Positions 37,788-48,424 of a stretch of 64,000 bases of DNA are shown here, piece by piece. Source of the DNA: Gaeumannomyces sp. JS-464 (Eukaryota; Ascomycota; Sordariomycetes; Magnaporthales; Magnaporthaceae). Every line of letters begins with the position of its first letter. Within the stretch, counting starts at the first letter, position 1. The notes under the pieces are model-generated. The model searched no databases. It had not been told where the DNA came from and saw only the letters and a program-made list of their open reading frames with translations. The position numbers were made by a program, and so were the translations under genes. The DNA lies in NCBI GenBank assembly GCA_002197995.1, contig NGZR01000002.1:4464001-4528000 (forward strand), read 5' to 3'.

Positions 37788-40700
37788 AGAGGGACTAGCC
37801 CGGCTCCTTGGCAACCTTCCCTGTCTGAAGAGGCTAATCTGGTGATGGTGGGGACGGTGGTATTGGCAAGCGCCCAGCGGCTGCACGAGCTTGCCACCCT
37901 CCCCCTTTTTCTTTCTTTTTCTTGTTCCTCTTTTTCCCCTTTCAACCCTTCTTCGGTTTGAGCCTGGCATATCGGATACACAAGGATGGACGGGGTCCGG
38001 CACCCGGGAATAAAGAAAAATAAAAGAACGGGAATTTAGAACGCGGGCATGTTTGAGGAATCGGTCATGGCTCTGCATCACTGGCACCAGGCTTGACACT
38101 TTTTCCCCCCTCCTCTCGCATTGCGTTTTCTGGCGAGATTTTTATTGTTCTAATTAGCAGCCGGGCATACGATGGCTCTTTTGGGTTAGCAGGTCGATGC
38201 GAGGCGGACGCACGGCCGAAGCGTCCCTACATACAGGTTGAAATATATTTCCATGCATTGCAGAAAGATGACTCCGCCTGCTTGACCCCCCAGCAAGAGT
38301 GAGACCGGGTCCGCGGAGCGCGAAGGTCTTCGAAGAAAGTAGCCCGGCTGATGCTGGATGGACAGGGGGCCTGCTAGTGCCAATATTCGCTCACATCATG
38401 TGGAGGCAATGGGCGGTGGCCTATCTCCGAATCCGCGGGCAAGCCACTTGGATGTGAGCTTGCATGGCATGCGCGACTTGATGTTGCAGCTCACCAACGA
38501 CCACGGGGCGGCCTTTGCCAGCTGTGACCGAATACGACAAACCCCTTGGGCTCAGTAACCAGGCTTGCCAGGGCGGCCAGGCTCCACCGGCTATCCGAGT
38601 CCGTGGAACGGCCAGGCCTGGCGCTGCCGGTGAGTGTTCATTCAGCATGATCTGTCATCGGGAAATTCTTTTTGCATGGCAGATTCCTCGCAAGGCTGCC
38701 TGCCACCACGAACCAGGCTCCCAGGAGAGTGGCTTCGAGGAGCTGGCTGGGACTACACCCAAACCAGGCCGTAATCTACTGTGACGGCCCTCCCGAAACC
38801 CCCAGCCAAGGAAAAAGGAGATGGCCGGAAGGAAAGAAAGAAGCGGTAGAAGAAAAAGCAAGATCCAACAAGCCAAGCCTCCAAGAGGTTTTAGAGCAAG
38901 CCAGTGAGGGGGAATGGCTTTTGGTTGACGAACGGCACAAGAAACAGAACGCCCATTCTCGGTGATTCACCTTGACCCCGGGCTAGCGTGCCCAGCCAGC
39001 CTCGCCAGCCCGATAAGGTTAGTCCTTGGATTGTTTGAGAGGACCGGCAGGGAAGGCAAGCAAATCCGCTTGGAGTGTTGGGCAAACGCGGGCAAAACAC
39101 AACGCACCAACGATGGAGCCGACGCGGAACGACAGGTCTATGACAGCTGTGGGCCGCCAGGGCTGTGAGGGCGGTGGGGTTAGTGGCTACTAGTGGTGGA
39201 ACACAGTGCGTGGGGAGCCATCAAAGTTTAAGCAACTACCACACACACACACACGCGCAGGCAACGATCAGCCATGTCGAACCAACAAAAGTCGATTTGC
39301 CATTCCGTTGCTCGCGCAGCCCATCACAAATTCTATCGCGGCCATCACAAAATTCTATAACAATCGCCAGCCTCCGCCCATCAAGCACCGGCCAGTCGGG
39401 TTCTCCGGGGCCCAGAAAGAAACTCATCATATTCAGGAGTTGCAAGGGACGAGCCACTCGCTGCCACGGCCCACACGCCGGCTTCCCCTAGCCTCTGCTG
39501 CAGGTGAGCTTCCTCATCCGACTTGCTTTTTTCCTTTCCTTGCTTTTTTTTCTTCTACTCCTCGGTCGCTTTCCTTTCCTTCCATGCGTTCTAGCCCCGT
39601 CAGGAGCACTTGCTGAGCAACGCCTTGCTGCCCAAGCGGCACGCATGGGAGCTTTCGCTGTTTCGGCCCCTTGTTCCATCTTCTTGATCTTACCTACTGC
39701 GGCTGCTATCTCGAATCCTGTCCATCGCGTTGTGTGCGAGGCCGCTGTTTCCCCGCCCACTATGGGACTTGGCAAGGGCTCGCAAATCTCAACGTACCAA
39801 ACTCTCGACAGACAAGAGCGTTTGGGCCGCCCCCTGCACCGGCCACCGGAATCCCGCCCGCCAACAGCCTCCCACGACCACCCTCCCAGTCAGACCCGCC
39901 GACTTGATGTTTGCCGTGCCGTGCCATGCCTCTGCGAGCAGCGGCGATGCAGCCAACACTCCACCCCTGACCTGGCGAGCTGGGCTAGTCTCCCGCCGTG
40001 GAAGCAAACAGCTCGTATATGGCTGGGCTCGGCATGCGCTCTCATAGCCCCGTCAGACAAGGCGGGCGCCGTCTCATCTTCTTTCTTTGCTCCATCCTGT
40101 CGACCCCTCCCGATTTGCTTTTGCTGCTCCACCGCAAGCTCTGCTCCCCCTTGAATCCGCATCAGACCTCGCGGTAGCGTCAACCATGTCGGTGTCAGCG
40201 CCAGACCCCTGGCTGGAGGCTGTCCATTCGGACCTTGCCCCGAGCCACTCGCCATTGCTGCGCAAAAGCAATGGAGGTGGGGGACTAGAGCAACACGCAC
40301 AACACATTGCTGGCCCCTGGCCCCAGGATGCTGTGCCTACCTAGGTGGGCACCTAGGGCATTGCACTTCGTCAGTCTGGTGCCAGAAGCCCCAACACTGC
40401 TGTCATGGTTGCTGTAACTAGCTCTTTCTCTCCCCCCTCTCCGCCTTGTTTGGTTTGCCTGCAGGCTCCTCCTTGCACACAGGGGCATTGGCTTTGCTGT
40501 CGTCGGCCCGTCGTCTTCGGCTGAGGTCTCGTTCCAAGCCACACACGCCAGGTGACCAAGGCGGTATGCATCCTGAACGTTGATCTTTGCCCAAAAACTC
40601 TCTCGCACACCGGCTTGACCATGCTCTTCGGATCTGCGGCCGCCCAGACAGGCAAAGAAACCAAGAAAAATTTCTCCGAGGCCGGAAAGCTTGACAGGCG

Positions 40701-43700
40701 AGTCTTAGCGGCGCATGGCTCTTGGTGTCCGCCCTAGCCCAGACCCGCCGCCCGGGAGCGCGGCAGGCGCTCCAGGGGAGGTGCTATGCACAGGTGACCC
40801 GTGGGCCGGCGAGCGCCGTGAAAATCAAACTTTTCAACCCTCGCCTGCTCAACTGCATTCGGCCAAGCGCAGGACAGGTCAGGAAATCGAGGCAAACCGC
40901 TAGATTCCGGGATCGGGGCTGGGAAGATGAGCCAAGTGCCTGCCTCCCTCCCTCAGAACCTCTTCCATCGGGTATGTGTGCCACCTTAGGGAATCACCGC
41001 TCGCGCCGTTCTTGTCCCAGGTGACACTCCTTTAGGTTTGCACACATGACTAAAGCGTGGTGGGGGTACCAAGCGTGATGCAGACCCGGCTGGCGGTAGT
41101 GCAACAGCCTAGCCTGACCTATACCCCCTTCTGTTTGGGGGAGCGGTCACGGGAAAGTGCGGTGGGTGCCTACTAGCCAGCCAAACAGTCAAGGAGCTGA
41201 CGTGTTAGTCTGCAGGAAGAGAGGGAGAGCGAGACCGAGAGAAGATGCGTGCGGATTCCTTGCGCGTGTGTGACGAGACGAGCTGGCCGGAGGCAAAGAC
41301 GAGAGAGAGTGTGGAACGACTCTCTGACCATCCCAGACGGAGCGAAACTCCCCTAGAGCCAATGGAGTATACTCAGGGGATACACCGCTTCATCTACCCG
41401 CTTTGGTATCCTCTCCTTGACTCCCGCCCTGCTCATCTCGCCTGGCGGGGGCCGAGGCGGAGAACTTGCTCCGCCGGCAATGGTTTATCGCCACACCATC
41501 CTGACGAGATGAGCAGGAAATAGCAACGGAAGCAACCGCGCGCCAAGTGGCGCATGGTCACTGATGCAGGCATGGTGAGGATCGGGTTCTGCCGGTCTGC
41601 GAGGGCGGCCAGGCCGCTGGGAGGAGGGTGCCAGCGAGAGATCGGGATGGCGATGCGATGGCCCCCGGCCAGATGTACGGGAAGGATGCCGGCCCCCTCA
41701 GCGGTTCTCCCGGTTATCTCGGCTCCCTGACGACTTCTCTGGTCGGAGTCATGGCACGGTGCTGCCACCACGGTGGCCACCTCTGAAATGCAGCATGGCA
41801 AGCGTCATGGTTCGGGAGCACGACTGGATGCGACTTGTTGTCGGACAAGCAGAGGCGCGTGGCCGCCATGACTCCCGGCTCTCTCGTACCCCCTGGGAGT
41901 CGAAGAAGCCAGGCCGGTCCCTTCTCTCGGCTCGCTGCATTTTGTATGACGATGCCGGGGGATGGCGTCTCTCCGATGAGCTGTCAATCTCGCCTAGCGC
42001 TCACAGGTCCTACCGCTGGTTTTGTTTTTTTCTTGTATCCAATCGCTGGAGGGAACCGAAGCCTGCTCGTCGACCGAACGGACGCAGCGGCCCTGGCGCC
42101 GTGTAACCGGCCCACCCCTTTCTAGGTCTTCCGAAGTGAAAGCTGCCCGGACGACTTGACCGGTCCGAGACTGAGATAGTGGCCGACCCGACGGGAGGCC
42201 CGGCCAACGGGGTCTAGGAAAAGTTTGCGTGCTGGCTGCCGTGTCACCACATCGATACCGCGCCATAAAAGGAGCAAGGAAATATACACAACAACAGCAG
42301 CAGCAGCAACGACTCCCGAGATTCTTTCTCTGTGCACTGCTGTGGAGCTCCAACCAAGGCCACCAATGGTGCTGCTGCTGTGCTTCGAAAGCGGCTCGCC
42401 GTGGTGGACGCCATCGCGGCAACCGACCGACAGCACCATGGCCACCACCGCCGACATCTACACACCCAACCCTCCTGTCGGGAGCCAGTCACCCTTGAAC
42501 GGCTGGCTGATCTGTCGGTATCCCTCGCGGCAATGGGTGGCAACGAGAATGGCCGAGGAAGCGCGCTACTGCTGGCTCCCGGACCGTTCTGGCAGGCATC
42601 TCGTGTTGTTGTTGCCGGCAATTTCTGTCATCACGGCATCCCTCACACCCGCAAGGGTTCCCTCTGCATGACGGAACGGAACAGGGTCCCTGAGCTGTGC
42701 CAAAGAGGTTCTCAGTTTTGCTAGGGCGGCTAGACTATGGAGTAGAATGGCAAACCGGTCTCCCGCACAGGATTCAGGGGCTGGGCGAGTATGAACTCTG
42801 CACGGAATTGGGGAGAACTCATGCTGCTCTCGCAAGCTGTGACGGCTGGCTTGCTCGTAATGCTTCTAGGCCTTGTGCTGCTGCTGCAGTTTGATACTTA
42901 GTACAATGATTGATTATGCTGCTCTATTTCCTAATGTTCAACCATGGACGCTGAGGAAAGGTGAGGCTTGATGTTTGTTGCTTAGTGGGCTTTAGAGGAA
43001 GTGAGGTCCTGCCAACTCGAACCGCTTTCCATCCTTCCCCGCCATCCTGGTCTGCAGGCTTGCTGATGGGAGTATAGAAGGTAGACTTGACCTTGGAAGC
43101 CCTTCTCTAGACACGGCGGTAACGCCCACTCCCTCCGGCCAGGAGAGGAGCGGCACTGCCCCTTGCCAGACGGCTTGAGCCTCGGAGTTACTAGTGACCG
43201 GAGCCGCGTCGCCACAGTCGTACGGCTCGCCCACCAGGTCTTGACGTGGTATAGCTTGCGATTCTACACAGGCAACCGGGGGGATGTAGACAAGTAGGGA
43301 GGTTGTTGGCCTGGCGGCCCGCTGGCGATCAGACCACCATGAGCTGCGCAGGTGTGTTTTTCCAGTACCAGTGTCTAGGGGAGGTTCGATAAGAGGCTGA
43401 CTTCTGGCCCAGTTGCATTGGAGCCATCTTCGTGTCCTGGAATGGGAGACATGCTCGTTCGAACAAAGCACGGCACCCCAGTGGGCCTTGATGCTTTGCC
43501 TGTATTTTTTTTTTTTTTTTTCATGTTCTCACTCTTTCCCCATTCCGATATAACTCCCTTTTTCCAGACCGTTTCCTAACCCTGCTTTTTTCCTATCACC
43601 ATAGGCCTTCCTTTTTCTGTATCCTTTTATGCTTTTATATCTTTTCCAGTTCCTACATCCTTTCCCGTTCCCATATCATATCATATCTATTTCTGTGCTT

Positions 43701-43844
43701 CCTACCCGCTAATTAAGAAAGATAGGGGTAAATCCACTGGGCAGAGCGCCAGGCTCTAACGGATTCATCTGCTTGCATCAGTTTTTAAATAGAAAACGGC
43801 TAAAAAAAGGTGTAGAATGCTTCCCCTCGACAAGTTCGCCTCGA
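37788..43844. other. Six-kilobase gene-free spacer
   Basis: No coding region with a recognisable domain was found on either strand. Visible items are an AC microsatellite (39240-39256), a TACCTAGGTG motif (40336-40358), a T17 run (43505-43521) and the minisatellite at 43575-43700. The frame at 39504-40154 is hydrophobic and pyrimidine-driven and is not considered a gene. Confidence 0.55.
43575..43700 (-). repeat. 18-bp degenerate minisatellite, left copy (minus sense)
   Basis: Successive 18-bp units end in ATAT/ACAT, for example CCTTTTATGCTTTTATAT, CTTTTCCAGTTCCTACAT and CCTTTCCCGTTCCCATAT. On the minus strand they read as RGATATARRAAYARRAAAR-type units, matching the block at 45945-46172 in opposite orientation. 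Confidence 0.7.
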
Positions 43845-44635
43845 TCACCTTACGAGACACTTCCGATAGCGAAATCCAGGGGTTACCCGAAGTCGTACCC
43901 AAATCTCAGAACGAAGACCTGGCTGGGAGTCATGCTGAGCGAACCTGTCCGGGAGATAACCCAACTCTCCAGCGCGCCGAGTGAGCGGATTCAGCGACCC
44001 GACCACACCGTCGACGTGGCGCAGTGATAAAAGAGGTTGGGTCGCGGTGCGATGTGCGACTGGGGATTTCGCGCTTGACGCTGATTCGAGCAAAATGATC
44101 GCGTCGCCATAGCCCTCCGGGTTTGCAACGCGGTGTATCAAATGGATGATATGCCACAATTGACTAACGTGAATCTGGCAGAACGTGCCGGGCGAATCCG
44201 CCTTATCATCTCCAGACTCGCGTATGAAAACAAGCAAGATGGGGCCAGTGACATTTCCACCGCAAGGAAGCGTCGGAAGGCTTGCAGGAGCGTCGAGTAC
44301 TTCGACAATGCCGTCATCATCGTCGTTGCCAAAGCCCGAATACTCTGAAGTGGCAGATTGGCAATCATCATCGTCGTCGTGATTGCTACTGCTCTCGTCG
44401 TTGCTTCTGTCATTTGCGCGCGAAAGCCGCATATTAGGTGTGCCAAAGCTTTCGCCCCAGACGGGGCTCTAGGCATCCGGGAGGCCGATGGCGCTCCGGG
44501 GCTTGGTACGAGAAGCTGGCCCGGAGTGGATGCCATGTAGTCTGTGAGTGGGCCGTATCCGTCCCCGAGCTGAATACTAGGTTGGCGGCGAACAGTTTCG
44601 TCGATAGCCACCATAGGTGCTTCCGAAGGCGTCAT
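43845..44635 (-). CDS. Uncharacterised acidic protein, one apparent frameshift
   Basis: Two overlapping frames combine if one A is added to the AAA run at 44450-44452. The first gives an N-terminus beginning at the ATG at 44635 with PSIQLGDGYGPL. The second continues with SFGTPNMRLSRANDRS, a run of Asp residues and a hydrophobic segment containing ILLVFIRES. The amino-acid composition looks like a real fungal protein, with acidic low-complexity in the middle. I do not recognise a domain. It follows 44770-45697 on the same strand by 134 nt and could even be a continuation of that gene through an unseen intron. Confidence 0.45.
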
Positions 44636-44769
44636 GGGCTCTTCTTTGAATTAGGCGCCAGAAGCTGAGCCAAGCGAGCAGAGAGCCGGATGATCGCTCA
44701 CAGAACGGCGAGCTCTCCACGAATGTGCCAAAACAGTCGTATTCTAACTTGGGAGCCTGCCGTGCGCTG

Positions 44770-45697
44770 TCATGATCTCAAGCTGGCTTCGAGTGGTGGC
44801 TCAGAGCGGGTTGGCCGTCTCGGGACGACCGCTGGGAACCACTCATGGAGCATCTCGTTAGTCGCGGTGCGGGTGATCTCGTCATGCTCCTCGTCGGACA
44901 TGTCGACCAAAACTGCCATCTTTTCGCCCCAAATATCCACCGAGTTCTTGTCGAGACGGGTGGCATGCGAGGCCATGGCGTGCTTGACCCTAAGCGACGG
45001 GGCTTGGGCTCGAGTGTAGGCGGAGTGTGCCTCTCTCGGCGAATAGACTTCCAAGCTCTGGGCCCCGTGCGGCCAGGATGACCGAGAGAGAACAGGCCGG
45101 GGTAGGGCCCCGGTCGCCGAGGAAGTAGTCGATAACGTCGCATAGGCTCTTGGCACCGAGTATGTAAAAGGTCGAAAGATAACGCGACCCGAGCGTATAC
45201 CTCGATGACGGGCCGGGTTGATGAAATCGAGGTGTCGCAGATCAGGCGGCATAGTGCGGCAGACTGTCCCATGTGCGAACCAATGGCCCGGACCAGCAGC
45301 AACAGCGTGAGTAGACCCGGGGTGTTGCCACGGCTGTGTGCGATACAAACGACGGCGTTGGCGGAACCTTTGGCCATATCGGCTGCCGTTGGGGCGACCT
45401 TTTGGCCATAGAAGACGCTGTAAACGATGACGGCCTCCCTGCGCTCGCTGCCACTGGGCCTTGGACGATCCTGGTGACAGTGGCGTGGCCATTGGCGGGT
45501 CCTATGCGACCTGCACTGCCAAGATATACTCCAAAGACATTGGCGTCGTCTCCGGTCAAATCCACGGGCTCCTTGTTGGAGAAAAGCGTGCGGGTAGTTG
45601 CCTGGCTCGATTGCGCCCTGGGCGGCCCTCGCGGCTGGCGTTCTGGACGTCTCGGCACCGTGGCGATGGCGTTTGGTGGACTCTGGGGGTGTGGCAA
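44770..45697 (-). CDS. Uncharacterised protein, probable intron and two frame breaks
   Basis: Protein-like sequence runs through three frames: an N-terminus with LFSNKEPVDLTGDD, then EAVIVYSVFYGQKVAPTAAD and AVVCIAHSRGNTPGLLTLLL, then SLCDVIDYFLGDRGP, and finally DIWGEKMAVLVDMSDEEHDE. The second and third parts are joined by a plausible 52-nt intron (GTATAC to CCAAG). One base seems missing near 45449-45455 and one extra near the ELGSL/LEVYS junction. With both corrections the length is a multiple of three. No domain is recognised. Its N-terminal segment has an inverted near-copy at 47891-48008. It could be an intact gene with sequencing errors or a decayed one. Confidence 0.4.
45556..45694 (-). 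repeat. Inverted duplicated coding fragment, copy A
   Basis: About 130 bp matches 47891-48008 in inverted orientation, with mostly C/T-type differences and a gap of about 15 bp. The shared core includes GTTGCCTGGCTCGA and GGCGGCCCTCGCGGC. Confidence 0.8.
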
Positions 45698-45729
45698 AAG
45701 TTTGAGAGGAAAAGGTGCAAAAATGTACT

Positions 45730-45819
45730 TCTCCCCTCCCAGAATCGAACTAGGGACCTTTCGATAACAATTTGAACAATTACAGTCGAACGTGATAAAC
45801 CAACTACATACAAAGGAGA
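45730..45819 (-). tRNA. tRNA-Tyr (GUA) with 14-nt intron
   Basis: The 90-nt minus-strand sequence folds with a 7-bp acceptor stem (TCTCCTT with GGGGAGA, two G-U pairs). The anticodon stem is TTCGA/TCGAA around CTGTAA-intron-A, giving anticodon GTA, and the T-arm is CCCTAGTTCGATTCTGGG. The intron is 45766-45779, one base 3' of the anticodon as usual for eukaryotic tRNA-Tyr. A TTTTT terminator (45719-45723) follows within about 6 nt. The D-stem is weak, so a diverged or inactive copy is possible. Confidence 0.78.
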
Positions 45820-45944
45820 GATAGCTGAGTCGTTGGATTGCGGGCCGCCGATTCAGACCTTGTGAACCCAGCTTGGCGCTTGATTTGGCGAAACAATATT
45901 CACCCCCATCTTGCTACATGCACAGGCTGGAAGTATAGTGATAA

Positions 45945-46172
45945 ATAAATTGTGGAAAAAAAAAAGGATATAAGAACAAAAAACGGATAGACGTAAGAAA
46001 TATTATAGGAAAAGGAAAAGATAATAAACCAGGATGAAAATGGAATAGGAAATGATACGCGAACAGGAAATGATAATAGGAACAGGGAAGGATATATAAA
46101 AAGAAAAGATATAAGAAGAGGAAAAGATATAAAAACAAAAAAGGATATAGGAATAAGAAAGGACACAGGGAG
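45945..46172 (+). repeat. 18-bp degenerate minisatellite, right copy (plus sense)
   Basis: Units such as GATATAAGAAGAGGAAAA, GATATAAAAACAAAAAAG and GATATAGGAATAAGAAAG follow each other every 18 bp. The block is purine-rich on the plus strand and is inverted relative to the block at 43575-43700. Confidence 0.75.
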
Positions 46173-46223
46173 CATAATGCCGAACCGTCCTTTACAATAG
46201 CTGCCACATGGCGGCGTAGCACC

Positions 46224-47084
46224 CTAAACCCTCGTGAACTTGAACCCAGCGTCAATCACGTATCGTGTGCACCCGGGTATTATGAATAGTGCCGCACGTC
46301 TCGCAGGTTTGAAGGGGTGATTTCTCATGACGGCTACAGCAAGGGCGGTGCCGGCAATGTGCTTTCGCTGCATTCCGGATAGGCCCCAACGCTCGATAAT
46401 ACGGCCACCCGACCGGCGAAGCTTGCCGCACTCGTCACAAGGTCGCGGAGGGCGTTCCGCCTTTTTGTGGCAGGAGTTGCACTTTTTAGTGCGAGCTCGG
46501 TGTCCCTCATTGCAGGAAGGGCAAATCTTGATGCCTGCAGCTTCGAGCTGGCAACTATCACAACGAGGACCTTGTCGCTTGTGGTCCGCACCGCAATCCG
46601 AGCATTTCCTTGCGGCGGCTTGGGCGAAGAAGCAAGGGCAGCAATACTTCCCGCTGGCGTAGTGAGTGGCGCCGCATGCTCGTAAGTTTCGGGGTGGGCC
46701 TTTGCGTAACAGGAACGGCAAAGGATGGTGCCCTCGTTGTACTCCGTATTGCGCTCTAAGCACACCTTCAACGCCCGAGGCATCGTGCGGCATTGTCAAG
46801 CAAGGACACGAAACAGCGGCTGAGCCTGGGTGGATCGACACGGAGGCTCGGACATCCAGGAGTTCTCGAGCCTTGTTCAAGGTGAAGTCGGGGTCCATCT
46901 TCGGCACCGAAAATAAACGCCGAGGCTCGATACATTCCCCTATTTTGCGGGCACCCTCAAGGCGCACACGAGATACGGCGAAGTTCGCCTCGAGTTCGGT
47001 AGGCCGCAAAGTCTGGCTAGTCCCCAGACTGTTGATGTGAAATACCAGGTGCGGCTGAACCACTGGCTTATCTGCGTTCGGCAC
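46224..47084 (-). CDS. Uncharacterised tandem zinc-ribbon protein
   Basis: The frame from the ATG at 47084 to the stop at 46224 (286 codons) contains repeated CxxC pairs: CSDC, CDSC, CPSC, CNSC and CDEC. They are arranged as CxxC-x5-H-x7-CxxC units of about 27 residues, such as KCSDCGADHKR...CDSC and KICPSCNEGHR...CNSC. In the alternate frame at 46334-46783 the same spacing continues with VCLERNTEYNEGTILCRSC. This implies a local two-step frame disturbance: one base lost in the CCCC at 46691-46694 and a compensating shift near 46785. The N-terminal 100 residues are unrecognised. It probably binds several Zn ions and could bind nucleic acid. The C-terminal tail after CDECGK is low-confidence. 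Confidence 0.55.
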   Translation of the reverse strand: MPNADKPVVQPHLVFHINSLGTSQTLRPTELEANFAVSRVRLEGARKIGECIEPRRLFSVPKMDPDFTLNKARELLDVRASVSIHPGSAAVSCPCLTMPHDASGVEGVLRAQYGVQRGHHPLPFLLRKGPPRNLRACGATHYASGKYCCPCFFAQAAARKCSDCGADHKRQGPRCDSCQLEAAGIKICPSCNEGHRARTKKCNSCHKKAERPPRPCDECGKLRRSGGRIIERWGLSGMQRKHIAGTALAVAVMRNHPFKPARRAALFIIPGCTRYVIDAGFKFTRV

Positions 47085-47111
47085 GCAAGCCTGGGCGCAA
47101 ACGGCATCTCG

Positions 47112-47868
47112 TCAGATGTTGGAACTGGCGGCGTCGTTCAGAAGAAGTGCCTCTGACGGAGACTCCGAGAGGTGAGTGGAGTCAAACATTGTCATCATGG
47201 CAATAGAGATCTTCCTTTCCGCGCAGTAGGAGGCAATCTCGTCGAGGACGACGGCCGAACGCAATGGCCGATCGATTGAAGTGACCGTAAGAACCACATT
47301 GTTGCTTGGGCTGGTTGCCAGTTCGGCTCTCAGCCTGTCAGCCACAGAGGAGGCTCGGTGCTGGTAGCCATCGAAGGCCCGACGCTCCGTCAGGGCGATA
47401 TGCTGGACGCGCTCGTTTGGTGCGATGAAGTCTAGAAAGTCATCCTGCGCTTAGCAGAATTTGTCGGAATGTTTGGTTTGATAAGAAATCCGGGGCAGGG
47501 GCGACCGACCACTCAGGAGACCTAGTTTCGGATCGCGGGGGCCACGAGCATGCGGTTGTTCTACGCATGAGGATCTCTCAGCCCAGCCGCCAAGGATCGA
47601 GCCCTCCGTGAGCCAATAATGCTGCCACCGGTAGGACGGGTGGCCAGTTGGGTGCCAGGTGGTACCCAACTCAATCGGGCTTGAAGTTTGCGTCTCCTTG
47701 ACAGCAAAAGAAAACTATAAATGCCTTCATTTCGCGTGCGAAAAGTAACCTTTGTTCACGACTCGCGATTTCGGCCAACGCGGTGCCAGTGCCATGCAGG
47801 TTGTTGAGAATCCAGGGGGTATCAGGATTGACGTTGTGTTCATCGAACAACCCCAAACGCCAAGCCAT
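47112..47868 (-). CDS. Uncharacterised coding fragments upstream of the zinc-ribbon ORF
   Basis: Two protein-like pieces lie on the minus strand. The first spans about 47671-47868 and contains WRLGLFDEHNVNPDTPWIL and REQRLLFAREMKAFIVFF. The second spans 47112-47444, starts after a plausible acceptor GCGCAG and contains DDFLDFIAPNERVQHIAL and VVLTVTSIDRPLRSAVVLDE. They may be exons of the same gene as the zinc-ribbon ORF 27 nt downstream, but the join is not resolved and no family is recognised. Confidence 0.3.
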
Positions 47869-47890
47869 CGATCGTCTCACGTCCATATTT

Positions 47891-48008
47891 ACACACCCCA
47901 GAGTCCACCAAGCGCCACGTCCAAGACACCGGCCGCGAGGGCCGCCCGGGGCGCACTCGAGCCAGGCAACTGCCCGCAAACTTTTCTCCAAGGAGCCGGT
48001 CGATTGAC
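47891..48008 (+). repeat. Inverted duplicated coding fragment, copy B
   Basis: This is the plus-strand paralogue of 45556-45694. It encodes GAHSSQATARKLFSKEPVD in place of AQSSQATTRTLFSNKEPVD, then stops. It appears to be a broken duplicate of the N-terminus of the 44770-45697 gene. Confidence 0.75.
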
Positions 48009-48424
48009 TCATGGCGGCCTGGGAGACAGTAGACAAGACGGCAATCCTATATTGGGTATTATTACAGAGAAAGGAAAAGATACGCTAGAATGGCAAGAGA
48101 GCGTAGTGGGTGCTGGTGTTCTCCCCTCTCTCTCCCATCCATGTTTTTGCGGAACCAGACAGACAGCTGGCTTGTGATGCCAATAGTATCCAATGAAATA
48201 GCAAGATATGAGACGGGAAACCCTGGCCGGGGTTCTCCTCTAATCCCTCTCCCGGGATATATCAAAAACACAACAAACAATATCTAAGCCCCCAACATAG
48301 CAGAGCCGTTTCTTTTGTTCTGCCCCGCGCCGAACAATCTTGTTGAATGTAAGAATTTCCTTGGAGATAGGAAACAAACAGCGGCAAAAGAGGATATAAG
48401 TACCTAGAACTGGAGGTGGCATGA

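Noticed and set aside
39504..40154. 216-codon frame starting with a hydrophobic stretch that mimics a signal peptide
   Set aside because: The stretch derives from a T/C-rich tract and the rest has no domain or Cys pattern.
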